Below, in pieces: positions 24,875 to 34,800 of a stretch of DNA of 64,000 nt (position 1 is its first letter; every line of letters begins with the position of its first letter). This DNA comes from Sphingobacterium allocomposti (GTDB lineage: Bacteria; Bacteroidota; Bacteroidia; Sphingobacteriales; Sphingobacteriaceae). Below the pieces are notes generated by a model. That model was not told the DNA's origin. It saw only the letters and a program-made list of their open reading frames with translations, and did no database searches. The stretch covers positions 1 through 64,000 of the forward strand of contig NZ_VNHX01000025.1 of assembly GCF_008124885.1 (NCBI RefSeq), given 5' to 3'. A program made the translations under genes and the position numbers.

Positions 24875-26938
24875 ATGAACATTTTGCAGAAATTACCTTC
24901 CCTGAGCAGGAAGCAACGAAAGATCGCGTTAGTTACGGTAGGGGGTATTATTTTACTCGTGCTGATTGGCGTAGGCGTGGGGCTGTCCGTACGTGGAAAA
25001 GTCCTTAACAAAGCCATGAAAAGGGCCGAAGCTGTACTTCTGGACCGGTACAACATAGATTTTAAGGTCCGCGACGTCGGGTTTACGGGGCTGGCGACGG
25101 TTACCTTTCAGGATATCGAGGTGCTTCCGAGAGATCGTGATACGCTCGCCCGGATCGAAAAAATGGCGGTGTCGGTCCGCCTCTGGCCGCTGCTTTTCGG
25201 AGATGTAAAAATAGGAAACCTCGTCCTGAAAAATTCGGAAGTTACATTGATTAAGCGCGACTCTTTAAGTAACTACGATTTCCTCTTTAAAAAAAGAGCG
25301 CAAGAGAAAACAGCAACGGACGATAATATCGAACGTAATTACGCAGCATTGATTGACGGGGTCATGAAGCAGGTTTTCTTTAAAATCCCGCGGGATATGG
25401 AGCTGGAGGACTTCGAGCTTTCCTATCGGGATGACAGTGTGTACCAGCGTATCCGTCTACCGAAAGCCGTGATTGACGGTGGAGACTTTGAGACTAGTTT
25501 ATTCTTAAACGATCATGATGCACAATGGAACCTGGCGGGACATGTCAACCCCGACAGGCAGCAATTGCGCGTTGAGGTGTCGTCAGAGCAGGAAAATGTC
25601 GAGTTGCCCCTATTGGAGCGGAAATTCGGCTTGCGCGCGAGTTTCGATAAGGTGATGTTCGAACTCGAAAAGGTGAAGAGGGTAACGAAAGACTCCTTGA
25701 CGTTGGCCGGCGAATGGGCTTTTGAGAACCTGCGCGTCCGTCATCAGCGCTTGTCGGAGGACGAGATTCTGCTTCCCGAGGCCGTGGGACAAGGGCAGAT
25801 CAATATCGGTAGACTTGCTATGGAGGTAGATCCCACAAGCCAGATCCGCGTGAAGGAATTTGTGTTTAAACCACATGTCCAGTTTGTCCCTAAGCCGGAA
25901 AGGCAGGTCAAGTTATCTGTTCATACCGGCTTCTTCGCGGCGCAGAAACTTTTCGACGCCATTCCCCGAGGGCTGTTTGAAACGGTCGAAGGAATAGAGG
26001 TGGAAGGAGATATCGCGTATGATCTGGATTTTTCCGTTAATTTTGCGAAGCCCGACGAATTGACCTTCCGCTCGAGAATGGACGACAGCAGGTTGAAAAT
26101 AAAGAAATGGGGAAAGGCCGACATTCCGCAGATGAACACTGCATTTACGTACCACGCATATGAAGATACAACTTTGATGCGGACGATTGTAGTAGGGCCA
26201 TCTAATCCCAGCTTTACACCGTTAAATCAGATTGCCCCCATACTAAAGAAGACGGTGCTGAATACCGAGGATCCTTACTTTTATGAACACCGTGGTTTCG
26301 AGGAAGAGGCATTCAAGCTGTCTATTGCGACGAATATTAAGGAGCGCGCATTTAAGCGGGGAGCAAGTACGATATCGATGCAGCTGGTGAAAAATCTCTT
26401 CCTAAACCGTAACAAGACCATGATGCGCAAACTGGAGGAAATCTTGCTGGTGTGGCTGATGGAGGCGTCGAGGGAGGTAAGCAAAGACCGTATGTTCGAG
26501 GTGTACCTGAATATTATCGAATGGGGAAAAAATGTTTATGGGATCACGGAGGCCGCGTCTTATTATTTTGGAAAGAAGCCGGCCGACCTGACGATCGGCG
26601 AAAGCTTGTACCTGTCAAGTATTATTCCCCGGCCTAAAACTGCCCTGGGATCGTTCGATTATACCGGACACCTGAAACCGTGGGTACAACGACATTTCAA
26701 TACCTATGGTTACATCATGACGAAGCGGGGACAATTACAGGACGAGGCCGTCCCCTCGGCCTATGGGTTTTACGACGTTACGCTGCAGTCCAATCTTCGT
26801 CCGCCGCGTCCTAAAGGGATCGTAGATACAGCCTTCAGAGAAATAGATCCCGAACAGGAAGCGATTATGAAGGAGATGGAAATCGAGGAGGCTACGCGGA
26901 AAAGCTTATTGGAGAAGCTGTTTGGTATTGAGAAGTGA
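24875..26938 (+). CDS. membrane-anchored GT51 peptidoglycan glycosyltransferase with an AsmA-like N-terminal region
   Basis: The protein has 687 residues. A membrane helix lies at about 18-40 (IALVTVGGIILLVLIGVGVGLS). Residues about 45-430 are beta-rich and periplasmic (FTGLATVTFQDIEVLPRDRD, VKIGNLVLKNSEVTLIKRD) and resemble AsmA/DUF748-type domains. The GT51 lipid-II polymerising domain follows (about 440-640), with NTEDPYFYEHRGF containing the catalytic Glu465, GASTISMQLVKNLFL, and YLNIIEWGKNVYGITEAASYYFGK. There is no transpeptidase domain, so it only makes glycan strands, like MtgA but three times longer. The N-terminal region is unlike MtgA or class A PBPs and may tie the enzyme to an envelope partner. 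It is monocistronic. Confidence 0.88.
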   Translation: MNILQKLPSLSRKQRKIALVTVGGIILLVLIGVGVGLSVRGKVLNKAMKRAEAVLLDRYNIDFKVRDVGFTGLATVTFQDIEVLPRDRDTLARIEKMAVSVRLWPLLFGDVKIGNLVLKNSEVTLIKRDSLSNYDFLFKKRAQEKTATDDNIERNYAALIDGVMKQVFFKIPRDMELEDFELSYRDDSVYQRIRLPKAVIDGGDFETSLFLNDHDAQWNLAGHVNPDRQQLRVEVSSEQENVELPLLERKFGLRASFDKVMFELEKVKRVTKDSLTLAGEWAFENLRVRHQRLSEDEILLPEAVGQGQINIGRLAMEVDPTSQIRVKEFVFKPHVQFVPKPERQVKLSVHTGFFAAQKLFDAIPRGLFETVEGIEVEGDIAYDLDFSVNFAKPDELTFRSRMDDSRLKIKKWGKADIPQMNTAFTYHAYEDTTLMRTIVVGPSNPSFTPLNQIAPILKKTVLNTEDPYFYEHRGFEEEAFKLSIATNIKERAFKRGASTISMQLVKNLFLNRNKTMMRKLEEILLVWLMEASREVSKDRMFEVYLNIIEWGKNVYGITEAASYYFGKKPADLTIGESLYLSSIIPRPKTALGSFDYTGHLKPWVQRHFNTYGYIMTKRGQLQDEAVPSAYGFYDVTLQSNLRPPRPKGIVDTAFREIDPEQEAIMKEMEIEEATRKSLLEKLFGIEK

Positions 26939-26950
26939 GATATGAGTATT

Positions 26951-26972
26951 GAGACGCAAGATCTTGCGTCTC
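26951..26972. repeat. 22-bp perfect palindrome, copy 1
   Basis: The half-site GAGACGCAAGA is followed directly by its reverse complement. Near-identical copies are at 41935-41956 and 42281-42302, each followed by ccacagctat. Confidence 0.85.
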
Positions 26973-27020
26973 CACAGCTATATGCTATCTGCCATCAGCC
27001 ATCAGCTTCCCTCAACGACT

Positions 27021-27375
27021 TTACGGCTTTTGGTTATCGCCATCTGCCATTAGCCATGAGATTGCTTCGTCGTGCCTCCTCGCAATGGGCGTTTTTTTTG
27101 CGGCTTCGCGGCTACGCTATTTCAAGGCAGCCCTGTGCTGGGAAAGGACCGGCATTGGTTCGACTGCGTCAGCGGGCCGCCATAATAGCCGTTAAAAACC
27201 GTTCCTTGTCTGAACGTAGTGAGTTTGGAACGGTTTAGGCTAGGATAAGGCACGGTAGCATCAAGAACCTCGGCCGAAGGACCTTGTTTACTTGGGTCCT
27301 TCCAAGTAAAACCCCGCCCCGGGTTGAGGGGCTATGAAGAAGTGAGAGACTAGATGTGAGTAGTTAGTATTGAGA
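27021..27375 (+). repeat. 355-bp direct repeat, copy 1
   Basis: It is almost identical to 27525-27880, with only a few differences seen. It contains a REP-like piece, ggcagccctgtgctggg, a run around ccgttccttgtctgaacg, and ccccgccccgggttgagggg. Confidence 0.9.
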
Positions 27376-27524
27376 AGTGAGATATGAGAAGCTAGATGTG
27401 AGATATGAGAAGTGAGATATGAGTAATTTGCAGTTAGGAGTTAGAATGGTTAGATGACGTAATTCGTGATTTGGAATTACCAACCTTATCTAACTTCACT
27501 TCACGATTTTACAAATCAACGGCT

Positions 27525-27880
27525 TTACGGCTTTTTGGTTATCGCCATCTGCCATTATCCATGAGATTGCTTAGTCGTGCCTCCTCGCAATGGGCGTTTT
27601 TTTTGCGGCTTCGCGGCTACGCTATTTCAAGGCAGCCCTGTGCTGGGAAAGGACCGGCATTGGTTCGACTGCGTCAGCGGGCCGCCATAATAGCCGTTAA
27701 AAACCGTTCCTTGTCTGAACGTAGTGAGTTTGGAACGGTTTAGGCTAGGATAAGGCACGGTAGCATCAAGAACCTCGGCCGAAGGACCTTGTTTACTTGG
27801 GTCCTTCCAAGTAAAACCCCGCCCCGGGTTGAGGGGCTATGAAGAAGTGAGAGACTAGATGTGAGTAGTTAGTATTGAGA
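27525..27880 (+). repeat. 355-bp direct repeat, copy 2
   Basis: Second copy of 27021-27375, with one extra T near its start. Parts recur in diverged form at about 42048-42240. Confidence 0.9.
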
Positions 27881-28060
27881 TATGAGATATGAGTAATTTG
27901 GAGTTAAGAGTTAGAATAGTTAGAAGACGGTCGTTGCTATCAAAAACAACTTCACAGCTTATAGCCTTGCTATTAGCCATTAGCTTCCCTCAACGACTTT
28001 ACAAATCAACGGCTTTACGGCTTATAGCCATTAGCCATTAGCTACAAAAAACGGATAGAT

Positions 28061-28603
28061 ATGAATAGCATTCAGATAGATAACTTAAACTTCGAACTGT
28101 TTATCGATTATGATCAGATAAAAAAGCGTATCCGCTTAATGGGGATTGATATCAGCCTGCGTTATGCCGATAAACATCCTGTTTTTGTAGGCGTCTTAAA
28201 CGGGTGTTTCATGTTTATGGCCGATCTACTGAAGCAGGTGCATGTTCCCTGTGAAATCTCTTTTGTCAAGCTGGCTTCTTATAAAGGGACATCGCAAGGC
28301 GATTTACAGGAGCTTTTCGGCGTTGGGATGGACCTTGGGGGGAGAGACGTTATTATCGTCGAAGATATCATTGATTCGGGCAATTCACTCAGGCATACGA
28401 TAAACGCGCTGGAACGGCTCGGCGTAGGCAGCATCGCCGTCTGTACGCTGCTTATGAAGCCCGACTGTTTACAACATCACTTCGACAATATCATGTACGT
28501 AGGCTTTGAAATCGATAAAGAATTTGTGGTAGGGTACGGACTGGATTATAACGGACAGTGCCGTAACCTACCTGACATTTATCGACATGTGGAGTCGACC
28601 TGA
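28061..28603 (+). CDS. hpt: hypoxanthine phosphoribosyltransferase
   Basis: This 180-residue cytosolic purine-salvage enzyme makes IMP (and usually GMP) from hypoxanthine or guanine and PRPP. The PRPP loop VIIVEDIIDSGNSL lies near residues 97-110, the flexible-loop region has KLASYKGTSQG, and VGFEIDKEFVVGYGLDYNGQ is the conserved C-terminal base-binding segment. The length is normal. Its TGA ends at 28603 and the convergent nuclease gene ends at 28604, leaving no space for a separate terminator. The upstream 1.1 kb is repeat DNA, so its promoter lies within or next to repeats. Confidence 0.96.
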   Translation: MNSIQIDNLNFELFIDYDQIKKRIRLMGIDISLRYADKHPVFVGVLNGCFMFMADLLKQVHVPCEISFVKLASYKGTSQGDLQELFGVGMDLGGRDVIIVEDIIDSGNSLRHTINALERLGVGSIAVCTLLMKPDCLQHHFDNIMYVGFEIDKEFVVGYGLDYNGQCRNLPDIYRHVEST

Positions 28604-31486
28604 TTACTCCTGGTCCACCTGTGGCACAGCATCGCGGTAAAACAGGGTGTACGGGTCGGAAGGGTAAATCTTACTGTCGGGATTGTGTCTGAACGGAACG
28701 GCAGGATCAAATATTTCCTGCAGCGTATCACGGAGAAAGCGTACAAACGCATCTTGCGTATAGATAAGCTGTTCTCCCGCAATAATAACATCTTTTCCAT
28801 TACTGAAAAGTGTCCCTTCCTCCCGCATTTTCCGGGCGACATAAAGGTTCGGCTCCAGCTGTCTTCTGCCGGTTACCTGTTCGAATACATATGCATAAAA
28901 CAGCGTCTGTATAAGGGCTTTGTTCTCCGTATTCGGCGCCAGAACCTTCTCCAGACTTTTGAACAAAACGCTGTCGCCCCCGGTTTTGTAGTCTACAATA
29001 CGCGTTTTTATTTCGTCGTGGTGTGTGACGACTTCGTCGACGCGATCGATTATACCGAAAAGACGTACCGTTTGTTCGCTCCCGTCAACTGAAATAGGAA
29101 AATCCAATGTATAATCTTCGTCGTTTTCTAATTCAATGATACGGAAAGCTTTGAAGTGCTGCATGTCATGCGTGAGATACATGCGGACATATTCGCTTGC
29201 TATCTTATGCATAATCCGTTGCATGCTATTCAGATCAGCCAGCGATGTCATTGCTGTGTGGTATTGATTGCCGATTTCCTCGGTGATGAGTGCATCCACC
29301 TCTGCCAACTTTTCGGACAGCTGTTTCGTGGAAGTGAAATGCTCGAGCCCTTTGTAAGGTTTTAACAGCTTTTCCATCACGTTATGGATGACAGTGCCCA
29401 GTCTGTTCATCTCAAACTCGTGTGAAATGGACGGTGGTTCTTTTATATCTGCAACATGCTTCAAAAAGAATTGTAACGGCGACTGCAGGTACGTGGTAAA
29501 TGCTGTGGCCGATAGCTTCTTTTTACCGAGAATATAAGTATTCCATAAATGTTCCTTAATCTTTCCGGACTTGGGTATAATGAGTTCGGGACAAGGATCC
29601 GGAAATCGAACCGGCTGCTGTTGTGTGTGGACAATAAAGCGGAAGCTGCTTTCGAATCGCAGCTGTTTAATAAACCGGCTTTCTTCGCCGGTGCTGCTTT
29701 CGTCTACAATGCTGTTATAAAATAAATGGATCCCCTCGCTGAACTGAAAATGCCGATAAAACAGGTAGGCGGATAAGGCGTCCTGGTTTTCCAATACGGG
29801 AAGGTCGTATGCACGCCTTAAGCTGTTGGGTAAAAACGTGGGCGAACTCGACGTTTGCGGAAGTATCCCTTCATTGGCACCCAGGATATATATATAGTCA
29901 AAATTAAGACAACGGCTCTCTAATAGCCCCATGATCTGGACGCCTCGTAGCGGATCACCCTCAATGGCCGAGTTGACAGGGTGAATTGCCTTTCGGATCA
30001 GCCCTATCTGAAAAGCTATTGAAGTGGGCCTGATCCGGTCTATACCTAGCTTTAACTGGTTTAGCACCTTTTTTGTTTCGACAATTAAATTGCTGTCGAT
30101 CTGACGTACCCTGTCTTCTGTAGCGATTGATGATAATAAGCTGTCCAGTAGGTTGATAAGTGTGGGTATAAGTTCCGTAGGAGAAGCCAGCGGCTTAAAG
30201 AACCGCGGGAAGACACTGCTGTGCAGGGCGATAGCCTCGATATCCACTTCGAAGAGCTGTTTAGTGGAAATCTCATCCAGCAGTGCCGTCTTCTCCGACG
30301 GCGAGACGTGTGTAAGCGGATGATTAATAAATGCTTCCAGCTGTTGGAACGCCACCTTTTTCTTCTTTTTATGCGAAATTTCCTCGTGGGTACGCATCCA
30401 CAGGTCGATAAGTCCGTAGATGGGCGACTGAATCAACGGATATCCAGTCGTGATATTCGGTTTGAGGTCGGGAAGACTCTGCAGAAGTGGGACCAACATG
30501 CTTTCGTCCGCGAGCAGAATTGCCGCACTTTTACCCTCCGCCCGGTGCTGAAGAAGCACGTTGTGGAGTAGCTTCGCCTGACTGTTCTTGCCCGTCGAGG
30601 CGTATAGATGTACTTCCGAATTGCGGTGTCCGATCATGTTGGGCGGTTCCCCTAAAGCATTCTCGAGTTGATACTGCTGCAGGTTCCGTCGGATGAACAG
30701 GCCAGCCTCCTGTTGAGGGTCATTTAGGTAATACGCATCTACATCAAAGTAAAAGAGTGCACGGTCTTCTTCCTGCCACTTTTTAAATAAGTGGGCTTCC
30801 GCTTTATTTAGTGCGTTAAAGCCCACGAATAGGATCTTTTTATACCTTTTTTCGAAGTCCGGATAAGGCACCGCGCCTTCAACGATGTCGCGATACAACG
30901 TGGGGTAATTGAGTTGGCCCGCCTGCTGCAGTTTGGTCTTAAAACGTTTATATAGAACGGGGAGGCGCTTCCAAAGACGGAGGAAGCGTTGCTGCAAACC
31001 CGTGTGGCCCGCTAAACTGAACGACTGCCAGAACTGGCGGATGAAATGCTGCTGTTCCACGGTCAGATGCTGAAATGCAATATCGATCTTCGTCGTGTCG
31101 TACAGCTCCATATAGATATGCTCGATGTCTACAAGCTCATAGTCCAGTTGGCCGAAATCGCTTAAGATAATTTCGGCGACAGGATAAAACTCTTCCAAAG
31201 ACTCCGGTTCGGCACCCTCCGCGGCGAGCAGCTCATTATGCAACTCAAACAGATAAAAAAATTGGGTGAGAGGGGATACTTCCACAGCGTCGGTCGACAG
31301 CTTGAAAAACTCCTGTATCGTAAAAAAATGAGGAGACCAAAGTGCTCTGCCATAAACATCAGCGAGATGTTTTTTTAAGTAAGTAATGGGACGCTTATTA
31401 TTAAATATGATGGCAATATCGGATAGGTCGCTGCCAAACCGTTGTTGTATATCCTCTGCTACCAGTCGTAGAAATGGTTTGTTCAT
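28604..31486 (-). CDS. AddB/RecC-like PD-(D/E)XK nuclease protein
   Basis: This 960-residue protein is the likely second subunit of an AddAB-type helicase-nuclease for double-strand break repair. The N-terminal part resembles an inactive helicase fold (KNSQAKLLHNVLLQHRAEGK, VQIMGLLESRCLNFDYIYIL, GANEGILPQ). The C-terminal nuclease domain starts at KKLSATAFTTYLQSPLQFFL and has GTVIHNVMEKLL, FGIIDRVDEV and RIVDYKTGG, which carry the catalytic acid and Lys. Where many AddB proteins have a cluster cysteine (CPxxF), this one has SPLQFF. The AddA-like partner is upstream on the same strand, separated by 382 bases of repeats. Confidence 0.9.
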   Translation of the reverse strand: MNKPFLRLVAEDIQQRFGSDLSDIAIIFNNKRPITYLKKHLADVYGRALWSPHFFTIQEFFKLSTDAVEVSPLTQFFYLFELHNELLAAEGAEPESLEEFYPVAEIILSDFGQLDYELVDIEHIYMELYDTTKIDIAFQHLTVEQQHFIRQFWQSFSLAGHTGLQQRFLRLWKRLPVLYKRFKTKLQQAGQLNYPTLYRDIVEGAVPYPDFEKRYKKILFVGFNALNKAEAHLFKKWQEEDRALFYFDVDAYYLNDPQQEAGLFIRRNLQQYQLENALGEPPNMIGHRNSEVHLYASTGKNSQAKLLHNVLLQHRAEGKSAAILLADESMLVPLLQSLPDLKPNITTGYPLIQSPIYGLIDLWMRTHEEISHKKKKKVAFQQLEAFINHPLTHVSPSEKTALLDEISTKQLFEVDIEAIALHSSVFPRFFKPLASPTELIPTLINLLDSLLSSIATEDRVRQIDSNLIVETKKVLNQLKLGIDRIRPTSIAFQIGLIRKAIHPVNSAIEGDPLRGVQIMGLLESRCLNFDYIYILGANEGILPQTSSSPTFLPNSLRRAYDLPVLENQDALSAYLFYRHFQFSEGIHLFYNSIVDESSTGEESRFIKQLRFESSFRFIVHTQQQPVRFPDPCPELIIPKSGKIKEHLWNTYILGKKKLSATAFTTYLQSPLQFFLKHVADIKEPPSISHEFEMNRLGTVIHNVMEKLLKPYKGLEHFTSTKQLSEKLAEVDALITEEIGNQYHTAMTSLADLNSMQRIMHKIASEYVRMYLTHDMQHFKAFRIIELENDEDYTLDFPISVDGSEQTVRLFGIIDRVDEVVTHHDEIKTRIVDYKTGGDSVLFKSLEKVLAPNTENKALIQTLFYAYVFEQVTGRRQLEPNLYVARKMREEGTLFSNGKDVIIAGEQLIYTQDAFVRFLRDTLQEIFDPAVPFRHNPDSKIYPSDPYTLFYRDAVPQVDQE

Positions 31487-31868
31487 GTTGTGTAATGTTA
31501 CTTGTTAGTAGGTGCACGATAGATTTCTTTTGTCATGGCGAGCCGGTCTTGACCCTTCGACAGAGCCTGTACTGAGCCTGCCGAAGTGCTCAGGGTGACC
31601 TTGTCTTGGCTGAGCGTGTCGATCCGTTCTTCGACAGCGCTGTAGAGCCCCCTCGACAAGCCTATGGTGATAACGCAGCCGAAGCCGTAGATTCAATACT
31701 TCATCTTTGCCAGGCTGAGCGTGTCGATCCGTTCTTCGACAGCACTGTAGAGCCCCCTCGACAAGCCTATGGTGATAACGCAGCCGACGCCGCAGGTTCA
31801 ATACTTCATCTTTGTCAGGCTGAGCCTGTCGAAGCCTTCGAGAACGTATTTCTGTCATGTTCTGTATG
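31487..31868. repeat. repeat cluster between the addB- and addA-like genes, with a 105-bp tandem duplication
   Basis: Copies start at 31610 and 31715 with period 105, and a third partial copy begins at 31820. Around them are REP-like sequences of the type cttcgacaggctcagggtgac in both orientations. Open frames across it on both strands are repeat translations, not genes. Confidence 0.85.
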
Positions 31869-34800
31869 TTAGGTTACTTCAACTAGTTCATTGATCTTGG
31901 CATAGTAAAGATAGCCCTTAACGTTGGCATAGCCTAGGTTCGTCAATGCCCGCTTGTAACTGTCCACTTGCCACTGATGGTCGGCATAATCGCCCTTAGT
32001 AAATTTAAAATCCAGGACGATGGTCGATTCTTCGCTCGTAAAAACTTTGTCGGGGCGGATGGTGTCGCCGTTTTCAAGGATAATGCTGGCTTCATTCCAG
32101 ATCTTATAACCACCGGTAAGCCACTGATGAATTTGTGGGTGGTGCCATATCTGTCGTATCTCCTGTTGTATAAACGGCCGATCTTCTGTGGTCAGGACTC
32201 CCTGCTCCACATATTGGTCGATCATAACATCAATTTCCTCTTCTTTGGTGATCGCCGCCATAATTTCATGTGCAAGAATGCCATACTGGGCGGCCTTTTC
32301 CAGCATCATGATGCTATTGATTGTCCGTCTGGAGGACTTGTCGAAGGCTTTTTGCAATTCGCCGGACAAGGGGTAAGACGAAAGGGCAATGGGCCTATGC
32401 TCCTCGTTTTGAACGGGCATAGACGGGCGTTCTGCTTCAATGTCGTCCCCGCGTGCAAGGGTCTGATCTACGATCACCTCATTTTGCTGGATGGCGAACG
32501 GAGCGTCCTGCGCAGATAATACCTGAAAGACGACGTCGCTGATATAGTCGTTCTTGACTTCCTGACCCAGTATCTGTCCCGTTTTTTTGTCTATGTTCTC
32601 CTTAAAGGCAGGAGCCAGTATGTAGAGATGCTGTATAGCGCGGGTGGTGGCAACATAAAATGTATTTAACGCGTCCATATAGTTAAACAACATTTCTTCA
32701 AAATATTGCTTATAGAAAATAGAATTCCCGAGGCTGCTGGTATATTTTACAGGAATCTTGCCAAGGGCGTGAAAGGGCGAGTCCTGTGTATCAATCCAGA
32801 AGTCGCCGTTGGTCATCCCGTCGAGGTCCCACGAACAGAAAGGGAGCACCACTACATCGTAGGCGAGCCCTTTAGACTTGTGTATAGTGGTTATCTCAAT
32901 GGCATCAATTTTACCGTTTCCGGGAAGTGTGGCACGATGTCCTTCTTCTTCCCAATACTCGAGAAACTGAGTGATACCCCGTTCTCCGTTGGCGGAAAAG
33001 ACAGAAATCATGTCTTTAAAGGCTAAGATATAGGGAAGGTGCATGTTTTCGCCATGGTGTAGCCCATATATTTCGATCAGCTGTTCAATGAGATGAATGA
33101 GGGGAGACTGCTGGAGTTTGGTCCACTGATCGAGCAGGAGTGCTGGCAATAGGCGGACAAGCTCCTGTAGATCGTTACTTTTAAACGCTAACCAGTAATC
33201 GGGATCGAAGCTCTCCTGTCTGCTGAGGAGCGCATAGAGATAGGCTATTTTGGCGCGGTAAATAACTTGTTTGTCAGAAGTGTAGACCAGCGCTTTTAAG
33301 GTTTCGATCAGCAATAGAATGGCGTCGTTAGCTGCTAGCGATAAAGCGTCGCCGGATACGATGTCGAAGTCGACGCCGCTGCTGTTCTTATATTGCATCA
33401 GCTTTTGGATAACATCGCGTGCCTGCGCATTGCTTCGGACGAGAACGCCGATTTGTTTCGGCACGTATCGTCCGGACGAAATCCAGTCGCCGATTTTCTC
33501 AGCCATGAGATCCAGTGCTTGTTCAGCTACCTGCTTTCGGCGCTGGCGTCCCTCCTCTACGGGCAGATAGCGGATTTCGATCGATCCAGCCGCTCCCTGT
33601 GTGGATAGGCGGTGGGGAGGTACTTCCTGACGGCTGTTGGCATAAGCCTTCGCCAGCATGGACGCGTTCCCCGAATCTGTCCACCATTGCTTTCCCTCGT
33701 CGTCAAGTGCTTCAAAGACTTTCTCGTTGAGTACATCCTGCAGTCTCAGCGGGACGTGCTCAAAAAGGTAATTGTTTAAGGTGATGATATTCGGAAAGCT
33801 CCGGAAGTTTGTATCCAGCGTTCCGTTTTCTATAAAAAGCTGGCGCTGCCCTTCCGGCAGATGGAACGATTGTGCCACCTGATCCTCCACCTGATGGAGT
33901 AAGATGCGCCAGTCGCCGTTACGCCACCGGTATATGCTCTGTTTGACGTCGCCCACAATAAGGTGTTCGCTGATTTTTTGCTTTGCATTGCCCAACGCGT
34001 TAACGAGTAACGGACTGTAATTCCGCCATTGAATGCGCGACGTGTCCTGAAATTCGTCGAACAGGAAATAGTTATAGCGGTTACCGATTTTCTCCCAGAC
34101 AAATGTAGGGTCGTTGTGTTCGTCGAGCCCAAGTTTGTTGAGTAGGATCTGCGAGTCTGAGATAAGCTGCGCTCCATTATCTTTGCGCCATTGACTTAAC
34201 AGGTCGCTCATCTCTTTTAATAGGCGTAGGTAATAAAGATTCCCCTGTACGGCATGGTAAGCAACATACGTGGGGTAGAGTTTATACAATTCCGCAAACT
34301 GCCGGAAAATGGGCTGCAGCGCCGATCTGATATCATCGCGGACGCATTTGTTGCAATCCGTAAACGCATTCTGGTCGTCGGCAAGCTTAAGAAACCGTTC
34401 GAATATTTTCTGCAGGTCGGCGGGCGAAGCTTTATGGACATTGGGACTGACCTTGGCCGCTGAAATCAACCCGTTTCGGGATTTTCCCTTTAAGTCGTCC
34501 GCGCCGAGTTGAAAGGTTTGAAATATGTCGAGAAACGCCTGAATGGTTTGGCTGAGCGTATTCAGAAAGAACCTGGTTTTCTCCTGAACGTCTTTATTTA
34601 GCAGTGTAAACACTTCGCCTGCGTCGGCCACCGTGAGGTACGCATTAAATTCCTGAAAGTTCTCCGTAAAAATAAGGTTCGCAAGCGACAACAGCTGCTG
34701 GCGATAATTCCAGTTCTCGTTGTTGGCAATTTTCTGTTCCGCATATTGTATGATCCAGTCCAAGAGGTCGGGCCGGTCGTCCAGTAGCTGGTTTAACATG

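Larger units (their letters stand above)
26939..28060. repeat. gene-free repeat cluster
   Basis: This 1.1-kb gap holds a 22-bp palindrome, two copies of a 355-bp repeat, REP-like sequence (cctcctcgcaatg), AG-rich runs (gagatatgagaagtgag) and C/T-rich units (catctgccat..agcttccctcaacgacttt). Two open frames at 26942 and 27471 come from the duplicated segment and look spurious. Confidence 0.8.

Noticed and set aside
26942..27743. Two near-identical 90-98-residue plus-strand proteins at 26942 and 27471
   Set aside because: They are translations of the two copies of the 355-bp repeat and have no family features.
31505..31872. Proteins of 117 and 88 residues on opposite strands between the addA- and addB-like genes
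   Set aside because: They translate the 105-bp tandem and REP-like repeats; repeated peptide text reflects DNA repetition.
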